Shown here: positions 27,812 through 36,953 of the stretch, one piece after another
Layout: each line of letters opens with the position of its first letter
Position numbering within the stretch: position 1 is the stretch's first letter
Source: Tatumella ptyseos
GTDB lineage: Bacteria; Pseudomonadota; Gammaproteobacteria; Enterobacterales; Enterobacteriaceae
Assembly: GCF_030552895.1 (NCBI RefSeq)
Contig: NZ_CP130649.1
Location: 1,674,001-1,738,000 of the forward strand
Length of the DNA: 64,000 nt
Direction of reading: 5' to 3'
Program-made: the position numbers and the translations under genes
Notes under the pieces: model-generated
Database searches by the model: none
Told to the model about the DNA's origin: nothing
What the model saw: the letters and a program-made list of their open reading frames with translations, nothing else

Positions 27812-29539
27812 ATGGATTCAAGTACAATCAACAGTTTGTTTATCATCGGCTCGGTACTCGTCACCGCCAGTATTTTACTCAGTGCCTTTTCGTCGAAGTT
27901 AGGGATTCCTATCCTGGTTATCTTTCTAGTTTTAGGGATGTTAGCTGGTGAACAAGGTATCGGTGGAATTGTCTTTAACAACTATCCTGTCGCGTATTTA
28001 GTTTCAAATCTCGCCTTAGCCGTCATTTTGTTAGATGGGGGGATGCGTACCAGTGTGAGTTCCATTCGTATTGCCATCTGGCCTTCATTGTCTTTAGCCA
28101 CTATTGGCGTCTTGATTACGGCAGGTTTGACCGGTGCTTTGGCTGCGTACTTGTTCCACCTTGATCTCATGCAAGGCTTTCTCATTGGCGCAATTATTGG
28201 TTCCACCGATGCAGCCGCCGTGTTCTCTTTGATTGGTGACAAAGGGTTAAATCAGCGGGTCAGTTCAACCCTAGAAATCGAATCCGGTAGTAACGATCCC
28301 ATGGCTGTCTTTCTAACCGTGACGTTAATAGAGATGATTCAACAGCATCATCAGGGTCTCGATGTCAGTTTTATTATTCACTTGATACGAGAATTTGGCC
28401 TAGGCATTGTCATCGGCCTTCTTGGTGGGATGACCTTACAACGACTGATTAATCATATTACTCTACCTGCTGGACTCTACCCATTACTTGCAGTGAGTGG
28501 TGGTATACTTGTTTTCGCCTTAACAACTTTACTAGGGGGAAGCGGGATTCTTGCAGTGTACCTAACAGGCTGTTGGTTAGGGAACAGCGGTATCCGCAAC
28601 CGAACCGGTATTACACAAATTTTTGATGGTCTTGCTTGGCTCAGCCAAATTGGAATGTTTATTGTATTAGGGCTGTTAGTTGTTCCCAGTGACCTTTGGA
28701 AAATTGCATTACCAGCCCTGCTGCTCTCGCTATGGCTTATTTTTATCGCTCGCCCTCTTTCGGTATTTGCTGGGCTGCTCCCCTTTAAAAGTTTTAGTAT
28801 GCGTGAACGGTTCTTCATCAGCTGGGTTGGATTACGCGGTGCAGTTCCGATTATTTTAGCCGTTTTTCCGATGATGGCTGGTCTCGACAACGCTTCTCTC
28901 TATTTTAATATCGCTTTTTTTGTAGTAATGGTATCGTTACTCCTTCAAGGCAGTACGCTATCCTTTGCCGCGAAACTCGCAAAAGTGATCGTGCCACGCA
29001 CAGTATACCCGTTCCAACGTAATAGTTTAGATATCCATCCTGATAGCCCTTGGGAACAATACGTTTATCAGCTGGGTTCTGAAAACTGGTGTATTAATGC
29101 GCCCCTCAAAGATCTGAAAATGCCTGAACATACCCGGATTACCGCTTTATTCCGAGATAATGTGCTAATGCACCCTCGTGGCTCTACTCACTTGCGCGAA
29201 AATGATATTTTATGTGTGATTGGTCGAGAACGTGACTTATTGGCCTTAGGAAATATGTTTAGTCAAACCCCCCCGATCGATTTGGATCAACGCTTCTTTG
29301 GTGATTTTATCCTTGATGGCCAAGCGCCTTTACAACAAGTCGCGGAGGTTTACGGACTAACCTTGTCTGACAGCAGCTTTCACGGGATGAACTTATCACA
29401 ACTTATGATTGAAAAATTGGGCCGTAACCCAGTAGTGGGGGATGCCTTACAATGGTCTGAGCTCTTACTGACCGTTGCAGAAAAAGATGATGACACAATT
29501 TCACGTGTCGGTTTACGTTTATTGGAAGAAGAAGATTAA
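27812..29539 (+). CDS. nhaP2: Potassium/proton antiporter NhaP2 (CvrA)
   Basis: A CPA1-family cation/proton antiporter of the inner membrane, 575 residues (E. coli 578). About twelve membrane segments occupy residues 6-390, with the exchanger core [11 protein letters not shown] and [13 protein letters not shown] holding the acidic transport residues. The C-terminal cytoplasmic part (about 400-575) has a TrkA-C/RCK-like regulatory domain ([16 protein letters not shown]) and a CorC-like tail. Its stop overlaps the start of the next gene (TAATG), so the two are translated together. Confidence 0.95.
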   Translation: MDSSTINSLFIIGSVLVTASILLSAFSSKLGIPILVIFLVLGMLAGEQGIGGIVFNNYPVAYLVSNLALAVILLDGGMRTSVSSIRIAIWPSLSLATIGVLITAGLTGALAAYLFHLDLMQGFLIGAIIGSTDAAAVFSLIGDKGLNQRVSSTLEIESGSNDPMAVFLTVTLIEMIQQHHQGLDVSFIIHLIREFGLGIVIGLLGGMTLQRLINHITLPAGLYPLLAVSGGILVFALTTLLGGSGILAVYLTGCWLGNSGIRNRTGITQIFDGLAWLSQIGMFIVLGLLVVPSDLWKIALPALLLSLWLIFIARPLSVFAGLLPFKSFSMRERFFISWVGLRGAVPIILAVFPMMAGLDNASLYFNIAFFVVMVSLLLQGSTLSFAAKLAKVIVPRTVYPFQRNSLDIHPDSPWEQYVYQLGSENWCINAPLKDLKMPEHTRITALFRDNVLMHPRGSTHLRENDILCVIGRERDLLALGNMFSQTPPIDLDQRFFGDFILDGQAPLQQVAEVYGLTLSDSSFHGMNLSQLMIEKLGRNPVVGDALQWSELLLTVAEKDDDTISRVGLRLLEEED

Positions 29540-30741
29540 TGAATTCCCCGCGCTATTTTATTGCTTTATTATTATGCTTAGTCTTACTTTCCCCCTTAGG
29601 GATTGATTTATTTCTACCCACGTTACCTTATATCGCCTCTGGGCTTCAAACGCCGGTTAGTCATATTCAATTGACCATTCCATTATTCTTATTGGTCATG
29701 GGAATTGGACAATTAATTTCAGGGCCTTTAGTCGATAATTACGGGCGAAAACCTATTGCGCTAATAGGATTATCGCTTTATTTAGCGGGAAGTGCTCTGG
29801 CTGCCCTGGCTATTAACTGGCCTATTTTTTTAGTGGCTCGCATTGTTCAAGGTATGGCCGTGTGTTGTACCGCAGTGGTGGCTTTTAGTGGCGTACGAGA
29901 TAAACTTGAAGGCGACGAAGCAGCACGTGCTTATAGCTTTTTAAATGGTTCACTGAATATTGTCCCTGCACTGGCGCCATTGCTAGGCGGGATGCTTGCG
30001 CACTATTGGGGTTGGCGCGCGCCATTCGGCTTTCTATTTCTGTATGGCTTAGTACTGATGGTCATTATTTATAAGTGGCTACCTGAGACACGTCCAGACA
30101 CTACCCATCCCAGTGCTCTGTTTCCCATTCGTACCTATGCATCGATTGCAAAGCAACCCGCATTCTTGGCTTTTACCTTCTCCATTGCCAGTGCGTTGGG
30201 TATGGTATTAACGTATGTCTCTTTAGCCCCAACGGTGTTGATGGAGCATGATGCGTTATCACCTTTTACCTTCTCGATTATATTTGGCATAAACGGCTTA
30301 TGGATAATGGCGGTCAGTGCAATAGCGAATCGTATTATTCCAAAGTGTGGTCGCCCATTCTGTTTACTGCTCGGCGCAATATCGATGATCGCTGCAGGGG
30401 TTATTCTTTTCGCTGAGCCGTATTTGTTGGCCCCAGCTATCCTTTCGCACTGGTTAAGCTATATGATACCGGTAGCGATTTCCGTGGCAGGTTTGGCTTT
30501 TATTATGGGGCCGGCAACGAGCTACGCTTTAGCCCCTTTCCAACAAAATGCTGGAGTGGCGTCAGCATTGCTAGGCTTTGTCCAGATGGCTGGAGGCGCA
30601 GGAGGGAGTATAATCATGCTAATGCTACCGCTAACGCCTTATACTGCACTTGCCATTATGATGTTGCTAGGCGGAGCACTGGCCACTGTTGCCTGGTTGA
30701 CCAGCTTGAAGGTTAAGGGTTCTCTTATCTCACTCAGCTAA
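29539..30741 (+). CDS. Bcr/CflA-type MFS drug-efflux transporter (MdtL-like)
   Basis: A 400-residue major facilitator with twelve predicted membrane helices. The Bcr/CflA (DHA1) subfamily is indicated by the GPLVDNYGRKPIALIG loop between helices 2 and 3, the R(I/V)QG helix 4 motif (ARIVQGMAVCCTAVVAF) and the helix 5 motif NIVPALAPLLGG. The closest family I recognise is MdtL. It starts inside the nhaP2 stop codon with a GGAAGAAG ribosome site. E. coli does not have an MFS gene at this place, so it is an acquisition or rearrangement. The substrate is unknown. Its end overlaps dadX by 8 bp. Confidence 0.85.
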   Translation: MNSPRYFIALLLCLVLLSPLGIDLFLPTLPYIASGLQTPVSHIQLTIPLFLLVMGIGQLISGPLVDNYGRKPIALIGLSLYLAGSALAALAINWPIFLVARIVQGMAVCCTAVVAFSGVRDKLEGDEAARAYSFLNGSLNIVPALAPLLGGMLAHYWGWRAPFGFLFLYGLVLMVIIYKWLPETRPDTTHPSALFPIRTYASIAKQPAFLAFTFSIASALGMVLTYVSLAPTVLMEHDALSPFTFSIIFGINGLWIMAVSAIANRIIPKCGRPFCLLLGAISMIAAGVILFAEPYLLAPAILSHWLSYMIPVAISVAGLAFIMGPATSYALAPFQQNAGVASALLGFVQMAGGAGGSIIMLMLPLTPYTALAIMMLLGGALATVAWLTSLKVKGSLISLS

Positions 30742-31819
30742 TATCAGAAATAATAGTGAACGGGACGCGTTGGGTTACTGCTGTTAACAATTCATACCCT
30801 ACCGTCCCAGCTGCGTGAGCAATGGTATCAACTGGGAGTTGAGAGCCCCATAGTTCTACAGCGCTTCCAATACTTGCCTCAGGACACTCGGTGATATCCA
30901 CCATCAGCATATCCATCGAAACCGTTCCGACTATTTTGCATAATTTCCCAGCGATTAACACTGGAGTACCGGACGGCGCGTGGCGGGGATACCCATCGGC
31001 ATAACCACATGCAACGATACCGATTCGTTGGGCTGAAGGTGTCACATAGCGGTGCCCGTAGCCAACGCCCTCACCTGCGGCAACCTGCTGAACCGCGATG
31101 ATTTCACTCGTTAATGACATCACCGGGCGAAGATCGAACGATTCAATATCGGCCGCACACCCTGTGGGCGAGGCACCATATAATACGACCCCTGGTCGTA
31201 TCCATTGATGGTGGGTCTCAGGGTGCCACAAACTTGCTGCCGAGTTGGCGTAACAGCGCGGCGCTTGAAGTTCTGAGGTGGCCTGATCAAGGCGTTGTGA
31301 CGGTTCACGGATAAAATCAGGCCCCTCGTCTGCTCTAGCAAAGTGAGACATTAAGGTGATCTCTCCAACAGCAGGAAGCGTATTGAGTTGTTGCCAGACC
31401 GTCAGAACCTTGTCCGGAGAAAAACCTAACCGATTCATTCCATTATTAATCTTTAAATACACTGAAATGGGTTTTTGAGCTTTGTAGCTCGCAAGCGCTT
31501 GAAGTTGCCAATCGCTATGTATCGCTGTCGTCAGTTGGTAAGCTTCTATCAACGATAAATCAGTGGGTTTGAAGAAACCTTCTAACAGTAAGATCGGTTG
31601 GGTAACGCCGGCTTCTCTCAATTGGATAGCTTCTTCATAATTGAGCAAGGCATACCCATCCGTTGCGGCTAGCGCTTGATAGCAGCGTGCTAGGCCATGA
31701 CCATAAGCATTTGCTTTCACCACACTCCACACCTTCGATGTCGGTGCTAACGCTCTAATTCTGCGAAGATTATGGCTCAATGCGGTTGTATTAATAGTTG
31801 CCTTGATCGGCCTAGACAT
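30734..31819 (-). CDS. dadX: Catabolic alanine racemase DadX
   Basis: A PLP-dependent racemase that interconverts L- and D-alanine. The 361-residue protein (E. coli 356) has the PLP lysine Lys35 in SVVKANAYGHG and the second catalytic base Tyr254 in GVGYGHRY. Further typical blocks are MNRLGF, SHFARAD and VSMDMLMVD. It lies 18 bp after dadA on the same strand, so it is DadX and not the biosynthetic Alr. Acts with DadA to channel L-alanine to pyruvate. Confidence 0.95.
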   Translation of the reverse strand: MSRPIKATINTTALSHNLRRIRALAPTSKVWSVVKANAYGHGLARCYQALAATDGYALLNYEEAIQLREAGVTQPILLLEGFFKPTDLSLIEAYQLTTAIHSDWQLQALASYKAQKPISVYLKINNGMNRLGFSPDKVLTVWQQLNTLPAVGEITLMSHFARADEGPDFIREPSQRLDQATSELQAPRCYANSAASLWHPETHHQWIRPGVVLYGASPTGCAADIESFDLRPVMSLTSEIIAVQQVAAGEGVGYGHRYVTPSAQRIGIVACGYADGYPRHAPSGTPVLIAGKLCKIVGTVSMDMLMVDITECPEASIGSAVELWGSQLPVDTIAHAAGTVGYELLTAVTQRVPFTIISDIS

Positions 31820-31837
31820 CGCTACTTACTCCTCAAC

Positions 31838-33133
31838 TCAGCCGTTTTGCGACTGTAAATGTAACGTCGGTGCTTCAAAACCCGGTAAATAACGGTAAAC
31901 CGATAAATCATCCGCAGCAATATCCGGTGTACGGCCAGAGATAATATCGGCAATCAATCGTCCAGAACCACATGCCATGGTCCACCCTAAGGTACCATGC
32001 CCCGTGTTCAGATAGAGATTACTGAGTGGGGTTTTACCAACAATTGGCGTACCGTCTGGGGTCATTGGTCGTAATCCTGTCCAATAATGCGCTTCGCCCA
32101 GCGAAGCTGAATTAGGATAAAGATCATTGACCACCATCTCCAGTGTTTCTCTTCGCGCCTGAGGGAGTTCGTTGTTAAAACCAACAATTTCTGCCATACC
32201 CCCCACACGTATACGCTGTTCAAAACGCGTCACGGCGACTTTATAAGTTTCATCAAGCACAGTTGATACAGGCGCTCGGCTCTCGTCCGTAATCGGTAAA
32301 GTAATGGAATAACCTTTGAGTGGGTACACAGGGATATCAACCAATCCCTTTAGTAGCGACGTAGACCAACTGCCAGCGGTCACTAAAATCGCATCAGCTT
32401 GCAACTGATGACCATTGGCAATGACAGAGGTTATTCGGTTATTTTCAACCGTTAAGCGTTCCACATTTTGATTGAAAAGAAACTTAACCTTGGCTTGCTC
32501 TGCTAATTGCGCCAAACGTTGCGTGAAAAGCTTACAATCACCTGTCTCGTCATTAGGTAATTGCAAACCTCCTGTTAATTTATCAAGACTATTTGCAAGC
32601 CCAGGTTCAACCGATGTGAGTTGGTGGGATTCGAGTAAATTAAAAGGGACGCCCGCATCTTTAAGCACGGCGATATCTTTAGCAGCATTATCGAACTGTT
32701 GAGTAGTCCGAAAAAGCTGGAGTGTCCCTCCTTGTCGCCCCTCATAAACAATACCCGTTTCTTGACGTAATGCTCGTAAGCTATCTCGACTGTATTCGGC
32801 TATCCTCACCATTCTCGCTTTATTTTCTTGATAATGATCTAGAGTACAGTTTCGTAACATCGACCACATCCAAGACAGTTGGAATCGGCTACCATCTGGG
32901 CGAATTGCGAGGGGAGCATGTTTTTGAAACATCCATTTTATTGCTTTAAGTGGTATACCTGGCGCAGCCCAAGGTGCAGCGTAACCGGGAGAAATTTGAC
33001 CGGCATTCCCCGCGCTAGTTTCCATCGCCACGCCAGACTGTTTTTCTACTACTGTCACTTCATGACCTGCAGCAGCAAGATACCAAGCACTTGTCACGCC
33101 TACCACACCACCACCAATAATCAGTACACGCAT
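31838..33133 (-). CDS. dadA: D-amino acid dehydrogenase DadA
   Basis: An FAD-dependent membrane-associated dehydrogenase that oxidises D-alanine to pyruvate and ammonia and feeds the respiratory chain. The 431-residue protein (E. coli 432) has the N-terminal dinucleotide motif [18 protein letters not shown], then [19 protein letters not shown], and ends with a second FAD-contact segment [19 protein letters not shown] lies 6 bp before the ATG at 33133; an ATG 18 bp earlier is unconserved. First gene of the dadAX operon, with a long AT-rich upstream region. Confidence 0.97.
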   Translation of the reverse strand: MRVLIIGGGVVGVTSAWYLAAAGHEVTVVEKQSGVAMETSAGNAGQISPGYAAPWAAPGIPLKAIKWMFQKHAPLAIRPDGSRFQLSWMWSMLRNCTLDHYQENKARMVRIAEYSRDSLRALRQETGIVYEGRQGGTLQLFRTTQQFDNAAKDIAVLKDAGVPFNLLESHQLTSVEPGLANSLDKLTGGLQLPNDETGDCKLFTQRLAQLAEQAKVKFLFNQNVERLTVENNRITSVIANGHQLQADAILVTAGSWSTSLLKGLVDIPVYPLKGYSITLPITDESRAPVSTVLDETYKVAVTRFEQRIRVGGMAEIVGFNNELPQARRETLEMVVNDLYPNSASLGEAHYWTGLRPMTPDGTPIVGKTPLSNLYLNTGHGTLGWTMACGSGRLIADIISGRTPDIAADDLSVYRYLPGFEAPTLHLQSQNG

Positions 33134-33588
33134 AACACCCTCGCAGAACATTTAACCTGAAACTGCCTTATCATCTAGTGAAAAGACCTACCGCTCACTG
33201 ACAATTTATGAGCCTTTATTTCACGTTATTTTTAAGAAAAAAAACAATAAATAAAATGCATATTTAAAAACATAGATTTTTATGCTTCTTTTCTGAATTA
33301 ATATACTGCAAAGAATCCAATTTGATCAATTATTGTACTATCTGATATATTAAATTTTGCATTACCCCTCAAATACAGAATAGAGTTAAATTCTTTATAT
33401 GGATGTAAAAATAGAATATATAGCTTATTTTTATAAAAAATACGATATGGGAAAGATGCAGTAAGGAAATGACTGCAGCGTTAGCACTGATATGTTTAGG
33501 ATGGGTAGTAGAAATATGTCCGATAGGATCCCTTCGCGTTCTTTGCTACTATCTTCCCGCTATTTCCCTTTTCGACTACAGGAACGTT
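33134..33588. other. AT-rich divergent intergenic region dadA / dsbB (455 bp)
   Basis: No gene is supported. The middle part (about 33220-33440) is extremely rich in A and T, with runs of A and of TA steps, which suggests curved DNA and binding by H-NS or Lrp. A 21-codon frame at 33399-33464 and an in-frame upstream extension of dsbB from 33469 are visible but lack support. E. coli has ycgB, fadR and nhaB between dadA and dsbB; none is here. Confidence 0.6.
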
Positions 33589-34110
33589 ATGTTACGGAAA
33601 TTAAAACACCTCTCACAACATAGAGGCGCATGGTTATTACTGGCTGCTGGGGTAGTAGTGTTAGAGCTCACCGCAGTAGGCTTTCAACTATTTTTGGGAC
33701 AAAAACCTTGTGTGCTCTGCGTCTATCAACGCGCAGCATTGGCAGGACTATTGTTGGCAGCCTTGATTGGCGCCGTTGCCCCCAAAACGCCATTACGCTT
33801 TATCGCTATTCTAGGTTGGTTGGTTGCCGCTGCGAAAACCTTCTCTTTAGCCTGGGAGCAAACTCAGCTTCAACTTCACCCGCCGCTTTTTGCAACCTGT
33901 GATTTTTTTCCAAAATTCCCCCAATGGTTACCCTTAAACCAATGGTTCCCGACTCTTTTTACCCCTACCGGTAACTGTACCGACATAGGCTGGCAATGGT
34001 TGTCCATGACAATGCCACAGTGGCTAGTTGGGATAAGCGGGGTATTGTTTGTGATAGGGGTGATCATCCTTGTCGCGCAGCTTCCTTGCCCTAGAAAAAA
34101 TCGTCCTTAA
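33589..34110 (+). CDS. dsbB: Disulfide bond formation protein DsbB
   Basis: DsbB re-oxidises periplasmic DsbA and passes electrons to quinones. The 173-residue protein (E. coli 176) has four membrane helices. Both redox pairs are present at E. coli positions: Cys41-Val-Leu-Cys44 and Cys104 with Cys130. The start at 33589 has AGGA 6 bp upstream and gives the family N-terminus. An in-frame ATG at 33469 would add 40 residues with no homologue and was not used. Confidence 0.96.
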   Translation: MLRKLKHLSQHRGAWLLLAAGVVVLELTAVGFQLFLGQKPCVLCVYQRAALAGLLLAALIGAVAPKTPLRFIAILGWLVAAAKTFSLAWEQTQLQLHPPLFATCDFFPKFPQWLPLNQWFPTLFTPTGNCTDIGWQWLSMTMPQWLVGISGVLFVIGVIILVAQLPCPRKNRP

Positions 34111-34132
34111 CAGGCCTTAGTGGCGACTACTG

Positions 34133-34570
34133 TTATTCAGGGTTGGGAATGATATGATCTTCCCAATTCCTGACTTCACTTTCTCTTACTGCAATATGCC
34201 TTACCGAGATACGTTGTGCATGCATGGCCTTTGCAGACCCTACTTTAAGCGGATGCCAAGCCGGCAAATCCTGGCCTTCAGCCAAAAGCCGGTAACTACA
34301 GGTTCTTGGTAACCAAGAGAATGTAGGAAGGTTATCTCGCGTCAACTTTATACAATCCGGTTCGTAAGCAAACCGGTTATCGTAGTGACGGCATTGGCAA
34401 GTCTTAATATTAAGAAGGTTACACGCGACATTCGTGAAATATATTTCGTCGGTATCGGCATCTTGTAGCTTGTTTAAGCAACATTGACCACAGCCATCAC
34501 ACACTGACTCCCACTCGCTATCACTCATTTGCTCAAGACTTTTTGTTTGCCAAAAAGGAAGCATTGTCAT
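34133..34570 (-). CDS. ycgN: YcgN family cysteine-cluster protein (UPF0260)
   Basis: A 145-residue cytoplasmic protein (E. coli 153) of unknown function with a conserved set of cysteines: CDGCGQCC near residue 24, ACNLL, TCQCRHY, PDC and RTCSYR. The pattern is that of the zinc- or iron-sulfur-binding CxxCxxCC (YkgJ-like) family. GGA lies 7 bp before the ATG at 34570. Located between dsbB and ycgL. Confidence 0.92.
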   Translation of the reverse strand: MTMLPFWQTKSLEQMSDSEWESVCDGCGQCCLNKLQDADTDEIYFTNVACNLLNIKTCQCRHYDNRFAYEPDCIKLTRDNLPTFSWLPRTCSYRLLAEGQDLPAWHPLKVGSAKAMHAQRISVRHIAVRESEVRNWEDHIIPNPE

Positions 34571-34652
34571 AAATCAATCCAACATAACAGGTTCATACTA
34601 CACTGACTCGTTATCACCCCTAAGGAGGGTACAAAATATTTACAGATAAATC

Positions 34653-34931
34653 TTAGCTAGCTTTCGATTCTGTTGCTAAGTGGCGAGTTAATAAGTTCTC
34701 AACCGGGGGAGGGATCTGCAAATAAAAACCTTGCTCAATAAGCTGTTGTTTAACTTTATCAATATCTGCAGAAGCCAGACGTTCCCTACCCTCTAAAGAA
34801 ATTACCATCGATAAAAGTGGTTTACCAAACCCTTTCATTAACGCTTCAGGAACACAGCTAAAGTCATCTTTTTTACTAAGATATAAATACGTCTGGTCCC
34901 GTAAAGAACTACGATAAATTGCACAAATCAT
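34653..34931 (-). CDS. ycgL: YcgL domain protein
   Basis: A 92-residue protein of the YcgL family (alpha/beta/alpha sandwich), with the conserved opening [17 protein letters not shown] and the block [11 protein letters not shown]. Function unknown. It lies upstream of the min operon and is divergent from minC, as in E. coli. GGAGAA precedes the ATG. Its promoter is marked by an extended -10 (TGTTATAAT) at 34989-34981. Confidence 0.92.
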   Translation of the reverse strand: MICAIYRSSLRDQTYLYLSKKDDFSCVPEALMKGFGKPLLSMVISLEGRERLASADIDKVKQQLIEQGFYLQIPPPVENLLTRHLATESKAS

Positions 34932-34980
34932 AAATTTCTCCGAATAATCTAACTCGGTTGCTTGCCTGTTGAATACGAGG

Positions 34981-34989
34981 ATTATAACA
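34981..34989 (-). promoter_or_regulatory. Extended -10 element of ycgL
   Basis: On the minus strand the bases read TGTTATAAT, a perfect TATAAT with the TGn extension that can replace a good -35 box. It lies 50 bp upstream of the ycgL start codon and next to the inverted repeats of the ycgL-minC gap. Confidence 0.55.
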
Positions 34990-34990
34990 T

Positions 34991-35045
34991 GCTTAAGGTT
35001 AACAAAATATTAGCCTTAAGCAGGACTTTACTCTTTCGTAAAGTC
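34991..35045. repeat. Two adjacent inverted repeats between ycgL and minC
   Basis: The first repeat is GCTTAAGG (34991-34998) with CCTTAAGC (35014-35021). The second is GACTTTAC (35024-35031) with GTAAAGTC (35038-35045). Each arm is a perfect 8 bp, and the two structures lie 2 bp apart. They occupy most of the divergent promoter region, so they may be operators or leader hairpins. Confidence 0.65.
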
Positions 35046-35086
35046 AGGTAAGGTGTATAAAAAATCACAGGACTGAACAAGTATAG

Positions 35087-35797
35087 ATGTCACAGACGCC
35101 CATTGAACTAAAAGGCAGCAACTTCACACTTTCTGTTGTCCATATAAATCATTCACAGCCTGATGTGGTATTAAACGCGCTTCAGGAAAAGATTGCCCAA
35201 GCGCCCTCATTTTTGGCGAATGCGCCTGTAGTGGTGAATGTTGCATCGTTAAATAGCACTGTAGATTGGAAAAGTATGTATCACGCTATTTCACAGTCTG
35301 GATTAAAGATTGTGGGAATTAGTGGTTGTAAAGATGAACAACTCAAAACTCAGATTGCGACATTGGGTATCCCCTTTCTCAATGAAGGTAAAGCAGCTGT
35401 TCAGAAAACTCCCCCTGTTAATCAAGAATCTCCTGAACCAGTAAAAATATCCGACGATGACAAAGCTTTACGGACGCGGATTGTTGATACCCCCATTCGG
35501 TCAGGCCAACAGATTTATGCTCGTAATGCCGATCTGATTGTTACCAGTAGTGTAAGTGCCGGTGCTGAGTTGGTCGCAGACGGTAATATACATATTTATG
35601 GCAATATGCGCGGACGTGCATTAGCGGGTGCGAGTGGTGATACCCAGGCTCAAATATTTTGTACTCATCTCGCGGCAGAATTAGTGTCGATTGCAGGTGA
35701 ATATTGGATTATGGATCAAATTCCAAACGATTTTTTTAGTAAAGCAGCACGGTTGGCCTTACGTGAAGGCAAACTGGCTATTGAACCTCTTAATTAG
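35087..35797 (+). CDS. minC: Septum site-determining protein MinC
   Basis: MinC inhibits FtsZ assembly away from midcell when recruited to the membrane by MinD. The 236-residue protein (E. coli 231) has an N-terminal FtsZ-binding domain (about 5-105, [14 protein letters not shown]) and a variable linker. The C-terminal beta-helix domain (about 130-236) binds MinD, with [16 protein letters not shown] and the [15 protein letters not shown] strand. The ribosome site is weak. First gene of minCDE; minD follows after 33 bp. Confidence 0.97.
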   Translation: MSQTPIELKGSNFTLSVVHINHSQPDVVLNALQEKIAQAPSFLANAPVVVNVASLNSTVDWKSMYHAISQSGLKIVGISGCKDEQLKTQIATLGIPFLNEGKAAVQKTPPVNQESPEPVKISDDDKALRTRIVDTPIRSGQQIYARNADLIVTSSVSAGAELVADGNIHIYGNMRGRALAGASGDTQAQIFCTHLAAELVSIAGEYWIMDQIPNDFFSKAARLALREGKLAIEPLN

Positions 35798-35830
35798 ACC
35801 CCTTTTCTTAAGTTAAGGAAATCAAGAAAT

Positions 35831-36643
35831 ATGGCACGCATAATTGTAGTTACATCAGGTAAAGGGGGCGTTGGCAAAACCACGTCAAGCGCAGCCATCG
35901 CAACGGGTCTTGCCCGTAAAGGAAAAAAAACAGTCGTTATCGACTTTGATATCGGACTTCGTAATCTTGACCTCATCATGGGTTGTGAACGCCGTGTGGT
36001 CTATGATTTCGTCAATGTTATTCAGGGTGACGCTACCTTGAATCAAGCGCTGATCAAAGATAAGCGCACTGAAACATTGTATATTCTTCCTGCTTCTCAA
36101 ACACGTGATAAAGACGCCTTGAATTACGAAGGTGTCGAAAAAGTTCTCAATGAGTTGAAGAAGATGAACTTTGACTTTATCGTTTGTGACTCTCCTGCAG
36201 GTATCGAAACTGGAGCCTTGATGGCGTTATATTTCGCTGATGAAGCGATTATTACGACTAACCCTGAGGTCTCTTCTGTACGGGACTCAGATCGTATCTT
36301 AGGCATTATTGCCTCCAAGTCTCGTCGCGCCGAAAAGGGTGAAACCCCCGTTAAAGAACACTTATTATTAACCCGTTATAACGCGGGCCGAGTTAATCGT
36401 GGTGACATGTTAAGCATGGAGGATGTATTAGAAATCCTACACATTCCTCTGATTGGCGTGATCCCTGAAGACCAGTCTGTGCTTCGCGCCTCTAACCAAG
36501 GTGAACCTGTGATTCTCGATGAAGAATCTGATGCAGGTCGCGCATACAGCGATACAGTTGAACGCTTGCTCGGCGAAGAACGTCCCTTCCGCTTTATTGA
36601 AGAAGAGAAGAAGGGTTTCCTAAAACGCCTGTTTGGGGGATAG
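35831..36643 (+). CDS. minD: Septum site-determining ATPase MinD
   Basis: MinD is a ParA-type ATPase that oscillates between poles and recruits MinC. It has 270 residues, the same as E. coli. The deviant Walker A motif GKGGVGKTT is at residues 10-18, the switch segments are DFDIGLRNLDLIMG and CDSPAGIETGA, and the C-terminal amphipathic membrane-targeting helix ends KKGFLKRLFGG. AAGGAA lies upstream. minE begins 3 bp after its stop. Confidence 0.98.
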   Translation: MARIIVVTSGKGGVGKTTSSAAIATGLARKGKKTVVIDFDIGLRNLDLIMGCERRVVYDFVNVIQGDATLNQALIKDKRTETLYILPASQTRDKDALNYEGVEKVLNELKKMNFDFIVCDSPAGIETGALMALYFADEAIITTNPEVSSVRDSDRILGIIASKSRRAEKGETPVKEHLLLTRYNAGRVNRGDMLSMEDVLEILHIPLIGVIPEDQSVLRASNQGEPVILDEESDAGRAYSDTVERLLGEERPFRFIEEEKKGFLKRLFGG

Positions 36644-36646
36644 ACC

Positions 36647-36916
36647 ATGGCGCTGTTAGATTTCTTTTTATCCCGAAAAAAAAATACTGCGAATATCGCA
36701 AAAGAACGCTTACAAATCATTGTTGCAGAACGTCGCCGTGGCGATAGCGAACCACACTATTTACCACAGTTGAAACGCGACATTCTTGAAGTTATTTGTA
36801 AATACGTGAAGATTGATCCTGATATGGTAACGGTACAATTGGATCAGAAAGGAGAAGATATCTCCATTCTTGAACTCAATGTGACATTACCTGAAGCAGA
36901 AGAAGCTGAAAAGTAG
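36647..36916 (+). CDS. minE: Cell division topological specificity factor MinE
   Basis: MinE stimulates the MinD ATPase and drives pole-to-pole oscillation. The 89-residue protein (E. coli 88) has the N-terminal membrane-binding and anti-MinCD segment ([12 protein letters not shown] and the helix [15 protein letters not shown], residues 13-30) and the C-terminal dimerisation domain (31-89). GGGGGA lies 6 bp before the ATG. Last gene of minCDE. Confidence 0.97.
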   Translation: MALLDFFLSRKKNTANIAKERLQIIVAERRRGDSEPHYLPQLKRDILEVICKYVKIDPDMVTVQLDQKGEDISILELNVTLPEAEEAEK

Positions 36917-36924
36917 CGACTAGA

Positions 36925-36950
36925 AAGAGCGGTTATTCACCGCTCTTCTT
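36925..36950. terminator. Terminator between minE and rnd
   Basis: AAGAGCGGT (36925-36933) pairs with ACCGCTCTT (36939-36947) around a 5-nt loop between convergent genes. The U tract is poor on both strands, so it may act partly through the stem alone. Confidence 0.6.
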
Positions 36951-36953
36951 AAC

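Noticed and set aside
33399..33464. A 21-codon frame starting ATG GAT GTA in the dadA-dsbB gap.
   Set aside because: Its composition simply follows the AT-rich DNA, and there is no clear ribosome site. It cannot be supported without comparative data.
33469..33588. An in-frame 40-residue N-terminal extension of dsbB, with hydrophobic stretches.
   Set aside because: The family start at 33589 has a well-spaced AGGA site. The extension has no DsbB counterpart, and its own ATG almost touches its ribosome site.
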